This document shows, one piece after another, positions 57,898 through 64,000 of a stretch of DNA of 64,000 nt. The position numbers and the translations under genes were made by a program. The number at the start of each line of letters is the position of its first letter. Position 1 is the first letter of the stretch. The notes under the pieces are model-generated. The model was not told the origin of the DNA. It saw only the letters and a list, made by a program, of their open reading frames with translations, and ran no database searches. This DNA is from Anaerovorax odorimutans DSM 5092 (GTDB lineage Bacteria; Bacillota; Clostridia; Peptostreptococcales; Anaerovoracaceae). The DNA is taken from positions 1-64,000 of the forward strand of contig NZ_AUFC01000017.1 of the NCBI RefSeq assembly GCF_000426305.1, in the 5' to 3' direction.

Positions 57898-58936
57898 CTT
57901 CCTGATCTCCTTCCTCTAATAGATATGCTTTACTGATATTATCTGTCATATATTCTATTACTGAAATAACTTGATCATATCTCATTCTAGTCGGTCCTAT
58001 TACTCCTAACTTCCCAATAAGCTTTCCATCCACTCTGTAAGTAGCTGTAATTAGACTAGACTCTCTCATAACATCATCAATATTTTCATTACCAATAGTA
58101 ATAATCATTCCATTTTCTCGACTTACAAGAACATCTGTAAAGTGTTTTTTATGACTAAGCATCTCTAAAAATATCTTTGCTTTTTCTATGTCATTATATT
58201 CCGGTATTGAAAAAATATTGGTCAAACCATCCATATATAATTCTACATTAAGCATATCTTCTAATGTACTCATAAAGTTTGGCATAATATTTTGGGCTAA
58301 TCTGCTCATAGCTTCAATATCTGTCTCAAAGTTTTTTATGATATCAAGGGTTAAAATATTACTTAAACTCTTTCCTTTATAATTATAAGTCATAGTTTTT
58401 GAAAGTAATGCCAAACCTTTTTCTGTATATGGAACTTTAATCTTTAACGCTGTATTAGATACTTTGCCGCTTTCTGTAACAATCATTAAAACTACAGTAT
58501 GCTCATCAACAGGTAAAAGATTAATATATTTAAGCTTATTTTCATTATGCTCTGGTGCAATAGCAAATGATGTAAGATTAGTTAGTTCAGAAAGTAATGA
58601 GGCTGCATGTTTAATTGTTCTGTCAAGCTCGCTTAAATTTGAATTTATTTTTTCTTTAATAATTTTCTTTTTATCATCAGGCAGTTCATATTTTTCCATT
58701 AAAGCATTTACATACAGTCTGTAAGCTTTATCTGAAGGAACACGTCCCGAAGATGTATGGGGATGAGTCAAAAAACCCATTTCTTCTAAATCAGACATTT
58801 CATTTCTAATAGTAGCAGGGCTTATTCCCATATTATACTTTTTAGAAAGGCTTCTGGAACCCACAGGTTCAGCTGATAGAATAAAATCTCCTATGATAGC
58901 TTGTAATATTTTTAATTTTCTTTCAGTTAGCTCCAT
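57890..58936 (-). CDS. hrcA: Heat-inducible repressor HrcA
   Basis: Represses class I heat-shock genes by binding CIRCE. The 348-residue protein has the winged helix at the N-terminus (RKLKILQAIIGDFILSAEPV, SKKYNMGISPATIRNEMSDL) and the long ligand-sensing part. I use the ATG at 58936 behind GGTGAG; a GTG and a TTG just upstream lie on that site. A CIRCE element stands 48 bases upstream, so the operon is autoregulated. Confidence 0.96.
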   Translation of the reverse strand: MELTERKLKILQAIIGDFILSAEPVGSRSLSKKYNMGISPATIRNEMSDLEEMGFLTHPHTSSGRVPSDKAYRLYVNALMEKYELPDDKKKIIKEKINSNLSELDRTIKHAASLLSELTNLTSFAIAPEHNENKLKYINLLPVDEHTVVLMIVTESGKVSNTALKIKVPYTEKGLALLSKTMTYNYKGKSLSNILTLDIIKNFETDIEAMSRLAQNIMPNFMSTLEDMLNVELYMDGLTNIFSIPEYNDIEKAKIFLEMLSHKKHFTDVLVSRENGMIITIGNENIDDVMRESSLITATYRVDGKLIGKLGVIGPTRMRYDQVISVIEYMTDNISKAYLLEEGDQEDE

Positions 58937-58983
58937 AATTCTCACCAATTTCTATAAAAAAACTTTAAGTCAAATTTTCTTTG

Positions 58984-59010
58984 TTAGCACTCAAGTTCAG
59001 TGAGTGCTAA
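58984..59010. promoter_or_regulatory. CIRCE operator of the heat-shock operon
   Basis: TTAGCACTC, nine bases, then GAGTGCTAA: a perfect match to the CIRCE consensus. It lies between the -10 box and the hrcA start and is the HrcA binding site. Confidence 0.98.
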
Positions 59011-59021
59011 CCTTTAGTTTT

Positions 59022-59050
59022 AATTTAACACTGTTGCATTGGAATGTCAA
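59022..59050 (-). promoter_or_regulatory. Sigma-A promoter of hrcA-grpE-dnaK-dnaJ
   Basis: On the minus strand TTGACA (59045-59050) and TAAATT (59022-59027) are spaced by 17 bases, and transcription would start at the edge of the CIRCE element, as in other Firmicutes. Confidence 0.8.
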
Positions 59051-59166
59051 CAGTGTTTTATGATTTGTTTAATATTTTTTTATATTTTTTAATCTATTAT
59101 CTATTTACCCCATATGATATAATTATAAACATAAAAATAAAAAAAATTTATAAAGGAGATATAACT

Positions 59167-59799
59167 ATGAATAGTAAAATTATCATTACTATAGCTAGGC
59201 AATTTGGAAGCGGCGGAAGAGAAATCGGCAAAAACTTAGCTAATGAGCTCAATATTGCTTTCTACGATAAAGACTTAATTAAAATTGCTGCTGAAGAAAG
59301 TGGAATTCATGAAGAATTATTTGAAAATGTTGATGAAAATCATAAAAATAGTTTTTGGGATAATATGGCATATAATACCACATCATTTGGAAATCCCTTT
59401 TCTTCCGGAAGCGATATCCCTATAAATGATAAACTTTTTATTATTCAGTCAAATGTTATTAAGGAACTCGCCGAAAAGGATTCTTGCGTTATAGTCGGCA
59501 GATGTGCTGATTATATTTTAAAAAGCAATCCTAATGCAATACATATTTTTATTCATTCTAATAAAGAAGATAAAATAAATAGGATTATTAACTCATATGG
59601 TATACCAGCTGAAAATGCTGAAGTTTTAATGATTAAAACAGATAAAAAGCGTGCCACATATCATAATTATTATTCCTCAGGGAAATGGGGAAAAGCAGAA
59701 AATTATAATTTAGCTATTGACAGCAACGTGCTTGGTATTTCAGGTACCGTTGAAATAATAAAAAAGTTTGCACAAATAAAATTTAATTTATCATTGTAA
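59167..59799 (+). CDS. Cytidylate kinase-like family protein
   Basis: A 210-residue P-loop protein (IITIARQFGSGGREIGKNLA), a variant of the kinase loop with SGGRE that defines this cytidylate-kinase-like family, followed by FYDKDLIKIAAEESGI and VIVGRCADYILK. The substrate is not established; a nucleotide or nucleoside phosphate is expected. I chose the ATG at 59167 behind AAAGGAGATATAACT; upstream in-frame ATGs lie in AT-rich non-coding DNA. It is divergent from the heat-shock operon and overlaps the next gene by 17 bases at the 3' end. Confidence 0.82.
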   Translation: MNSKIIITIARQFGSGGREIGKNLANELNIAFYDKDLIKIAAEESGIHEELFENVDENHKNSFWDNMAYNTTSFGNPFSSGSDIPINDKLFIIQSNVIKELAEKDSCVIVGRCADYILKSNPNAIHIFIHSNKEDKINRIINSYGIPAENAEVLMIKTDKKRATYHNYYSSGKWGKAENYNLAIDSNVLGISGTVEIIKKFAQIKFNLSL

Positions 59800-60817
59800 A
59801 ACTTTGTAATATTTTTTTCATTTGAAATAAGCCTAAATTAAAGAACTTTTTTAAAGTGTTATAAATTATATCAATCATACTTTTATATGTATCTGCCACA
59901 ATCTGCCGTGATAATAGCCATACAGATAAAGCTGCTGTAAGTAAAATTAATAAATAATTAACTATATTTTCACCGCTGAAAATTTCAAACCCTTTAATTA
60001 TGTAACGAATTATAATATGCATAGTATAAACAGACATTGTATTTTTTCCTATATACGATAACTTAGTTTTTTTATTAGGTACCAAAATCAGAAAAACCAC
60101 AATCCATGCTAAGGCTATAATTGATATAAAAATTCGTATAACAATTCCTTCTATATTAGAAATTCCCAAATTGTTATACGATGATTTAAAATACCAAGCA
60201 TCAATAGGTATTTTATTAAAATATGACAAAATTGCAGAAAATCCAACAAGAATAAAAGATACAAATATCCCTACACCTTTAGGAATTTGCTGTATCTTTT
60301 TAATATGTTCTTCTTTAGAAAAATATCCTAATAAAAAAAATGGTAAGAATCCAATAATTCTAGCTATAGATAAAGTTTCATCTATGCTATCAATACATCC
60401 TGAAAGTAAAGAAAGAATTACACTTATTGGTAATATATATTGTATATTTATCAAGTCTTTTAAAAAATATCTATAAACAAACATATTTAATAAATACCAA
60501 AGGGCCATAGTTGGCAATGTTATATCGAAATTTGCTTCTCCAAATATAAAATATCTGATTGTATACATAATAGGCATGAGTACAAAATAAGGGAATAAAA
60601 AAGATTTAAAGGCTGTCTCCCTACATTTATCAACATGCTTTGAAAAATATCCTGATACAAATAAAAATCCCTGCATAATAAATGAGAATGATGTAATATA
60701 AATAACTCCTCCAATGGTATTTGCTTCAAACGTAGCAGAAACTCTTATATAATGTGCAAAAACTACAAAAAAAATTAAAATTGCTTTTAAATTATCAAAT
60801 AAATAATTTCTAATCAT
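59783..60817 (-). CDS. Acyltransferase family 3 membrane protein
   Basis: A 344-residue protein with about ten membrane helices and the family start FDNLKAILIFFVVFAHYIRV (His in the active-site helix), followed by FSFIMQGFLFVSGYFSKH. Such proteins O-acetylate glycans, cell-wall sugars or lipids at the outer face. The target is unknown. I use the ATG at 60817 behind ACAGGAAG. It converges on, and overlaps, the kinase-like gene by 17 bases. Confidence 0.85.
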   Translation of the reverse strand: MIRNYLFDNLKAILIFFVVFAHYIRVSATFEANTIGGVIYITSFSFIMQGFLFVSGYFSKHVDKCRETAFKSFLFPYFVLMPIMYTIRYFIFGEANFDITLPTMALWYLLNMFVYRYFLKDLINIQYILPISVILSLLSGCIDSIDETLSIARIIGFLPFFLLGYFSKEEHIKKIQQIPKGVGIFVSFILVGFSAILSYFNKIPIDAWYFKSSYNNLGISNIEGIVIRIFISIIALAWIVVFLILVPNKKTKLSYIGKNTMSVYTMHIIIRYIIKGFEIFSGENIVNYLLILLTAALSVWLLSRQIVADTYKSMIDIIYNTLKKFFNLGLFQMKKILQSFTMIN

Positions 60818-60862
60818 TTTTCTTCCTGTCAATATGTATATTTAATAAAATTATAATTTATA

Positions 60863-62383
<1,521 letters not shown>

Positions 62384-62393
62384 TTAAATTTAT

Positions 62394-63524
62394 TTATACA
62401 AATTCTGCTAGTATTTTATTGGATATATTAATACCTTGTCTGGTAAATCTTAGCTTGCCATTTTCTGTTTTTAATAATTTACCTTTTATAAATTTATCTA
62501 TTTCTTCACCATATATATCAATTATATTTTTTTTAAATCTTTGCTCAAAATCATATAAATCAATACCTTGAATCTTTCGCATACCCGTAATAATATATTC
62601 ACAAATATCATCTTCTTCAGAGTTTTTATGCTGCCATTCCAAAATAGGAACATCTGTACTATTGTATAAATTAAAATCTTTTGTATTACTAAATCGGATT
62701 CCATTTATATATGAATGAGCCCCTAACCCTATACCTAAATAATTATCTAAAGACCAATATTTCAAATTATGCTTGCACTCAAATCCCATCTTTGCCGCAT
62801 TTGATATTTCATAATGATTATAGCTATATAATATTAAAAAATCTAAAGCCAATTCATACATCTGACGATCTAATTCATCAGGGATTTCCTTAAAATTACC
62901 TTCTTGGAAATCACGGAAAAAAGGAGTTCCTTCCTCTAACTGTAAACTGTAAAAAGAGATATGTTCAGGTTGAAGTTTAATAATTTTTTGCAAAGTGTCT
63001 TTCCAAATTATCATGTCCATGTTGGGCACAGCAAACATTAAATCCATATTAATATTCTTAAATCCGCAGTCTCTTGCTAAACTATAGCTTTTAAAAACAT
63101 CATTTACTTCATATACTCTGCCCATATAATTTAAAAGGTTTTGATTTAAAGATTGAACTCCTATACTCAGCCTGTTAATACCAGTTTGTAGATAAGTATT
63201 AAGTTTATTTCTACTTAGAGTTTTCGGATTAGACTCAATAGTAATCTCTGCGTCATTTTTTATATTAAAATTAGCCCTAACAGCAGTCATAAGTTCTGCT
63301 ATCAAGGCTTCATTCACAAGGGAAGGAGTACCACCACCTATAAATATAGTATCTACATAAAACTTTTTATCGTAAACTTTGCCGTAATACTCCAATTCCT
63401 TTTTTAATACATTAAAATATTTTATTTGATCTTCTAACAAACTCCCGCCAAAAGACACAAAATCACAGTAATTACATTTCCTAATGCAAAAAGGAATATG
63501 TATATAGATACCTAGATTCTTCAA
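62394..63524 (-). CDS. hemW: HemW-like radical SAM heme chaperone
   Basis: Radical-SAM protein, long annotated as oxygen-independent coproporphyrinogen III oxidase, now better regarded as the heme-handling HemW because of the short N-terminus. It has YIHIPFCIRKCNYCDF (CxxxCxxC), the family GGGTPS and SIGVQSLNQNLL segments and a C-terminal HemN domain. The start is TTG at 63524 behind AAAGGGAG. It stands next to lepA, the usual Firmicute order. Confidence 0.9.
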   Translation of the reverse strand: MKNLGIYIHIPFCIRKCNYCDFVSFGGSLLEDQIKYFNVLKKELEYYGKVYDKKFYVDTIFIGGGTPSLVNEALIAELMTAVRANFNIKNDAEITIESNPKTLSRNKLNTYLQTGINRLSIGVQSLNQNLLNYMGRVYEVNDVFKSYSLARDCGFKNINMDLMFAVPNMDMIIWKDTLQKIIKLQPEHISFYSLQLEEGTPFFRDFQEGNFKEIPDELDRQMYELALDFLILYSYNHYEISNAAKMGFECKHNLKYWSLDNYLGIGLGAHSYINGIRFSNTKDFNLYNSTDVPILEWQHKNSEEDDICEYIITGMRKIQGIDLYDFEQRFKKNIIDIYGEEIDKFIKGKLLKTENGKLRFTRQGINISNKILAEFV

Positions 63525-63548
63525 AAAATTTCGCTCCCTTTAAACAAA

Positions 63549-64000
63549 CTATTTATTTTCATCATATTTTAGAACAGCTGTAAATGCTTCTTGTGGAACT
63601 TCAACAGAGCCGAACTGTCTCATTCTTTTCTTACCTTCTTTTTGCTTTTCAAGAAGTTTCCTTTTACGGGAAATATCTCCTCCATAACATTTTGCAATTA
63701 CATCCTTACGATATGCTTTTACCGTTTCTCTTGCAATTACCTTTTGCCCAATGGATGCCTGAATCGGTACTTCAAACTGGTGCATTGGAATAATTTCTTT
63801 TAATTTTTCACATACAAATCGACCTCTTGCATAAGCTTTTGATTCATGCACAATCATAGAAAATGCGTCTACCAGATCTTTGTTTAATAAAATATCCATC
63901 TTTACTACATTTGATTTTTCGTATCGGATAAATTCATAGTCTAAAGAACCATAGCCTCTTGTTTTTGATTTTAATGCATCAAAAAAATCATAAATAACTT
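63549..64000 (-). CDS. lepA: Elongation factor 4 (LepA), C-terminal part only
   Basis: The minus strand is open to the window edge. It reads [60 protein letters not shown], then [20 protein letters not shown] and the end, which is the C-terminal domain of LepA. This translation GTPase back-translocates stalled ribosomes. The N-terminal GTPase part lies outside the window; the gene is not broken. Confidence 0.96.
   Translation of the reverse strand, partial: VIYDFFDALKSKTRGYGSLDYEFIRYEKSNVVKMDILLNKDLVDAFSMIVHESKAYARGRFVCEKLKEIIPMHQFEVPIQASIGQKVIARETVKAYRKDVIAKCYGGDISRKRKLLEKQKEGKKRMRQFGSVEVPQEAFTAVLKYDENK

Overview
The window is low-GC, gene-dense DNA that looks like a spore-forming member of the Clostridia or a Tissierella-like relative. 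The supporting evidence is AT-rich codon use, strong AGGAGG ribosome-binding sites, TTG and GTG starts, the sporulation genes yqfC and yqfD, a SpoIID-like protein and a YlmC/YmxH protein, an IspH-ribosomal S1 fusion, a Gram-positive Tad pilus locus and an HrcA/CIRCE heat-shock operon. I do not assign a genus. Apart from argR, recN, a small zinc-ribbon gene, ylmC, an M23-NodB gene and a kinase-like gene, all genes lie on the minus strand.

Region by region. 1-3.5 kb is accessory and partly decayed: the start of a transposase, a lipoprotein, an XRE regulator, about 1.1 kb of gene remnants (including a frameshifted SLH-domain fragment and a decayed methyltransferase tail) and an orphan papain-like protein. 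3.5-11.6 kb holds rlmD and a colinear block ruvC-ruvA-ruvB-spoIID-like-queA-tgt-metA. Between ruvC and the divergent argR lies a nine-copy 78-bp tandem repeat whose hairpin arms covary between copies. 12.5-15 kb is argR-recN. 15-21.7 kb holds aroK, ispH-rpsA, rarA, a SPOR protein, a membrane protein and a DnaJ-like/DUF5685 pair. 21.9-25.4 kb is an amino-acid permease and a saccharopine-dehydrogenase-like gene behind a tandem glycine riboswitch. 25.8-36.3 kb carries a VanZ-DacA fusion, then a Tad/Flp pilus locus (TepA-like protease, TadZ, TadA, TadB, an unusual TadC, Flp pilin, TadE-like proteins, DUF5702, DUF6382). 37-50 kb is housekeeping: ppdK, glyS, recO, era, cdd, ybeY, phoH, yqfD, yqfC, yqeY, rpsU, a HIT protein and mtaB. 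50-64 kb holds an M23-NodB fusion, the heat-shock operon hrcA-grpE-dnaK-dnaJ followed by prmA-rsmE, a kinase-like gene, an acyltransferase, glpK, hemW and the 3' part of lepA.

The most unusual items are the 78-bp structured minisatellite upstream of ruvCAB, the glycine riboswitch on a permease/saccharopine-dehydrogenase pair, the Ig-like domain inserted in TadC, the doubled His/Cys motifs in a TadE-like protein, and two uncommon cell-wall enzyme fusions. No tRNA, rRNA, CRISPR array or complete mobile element was seen.
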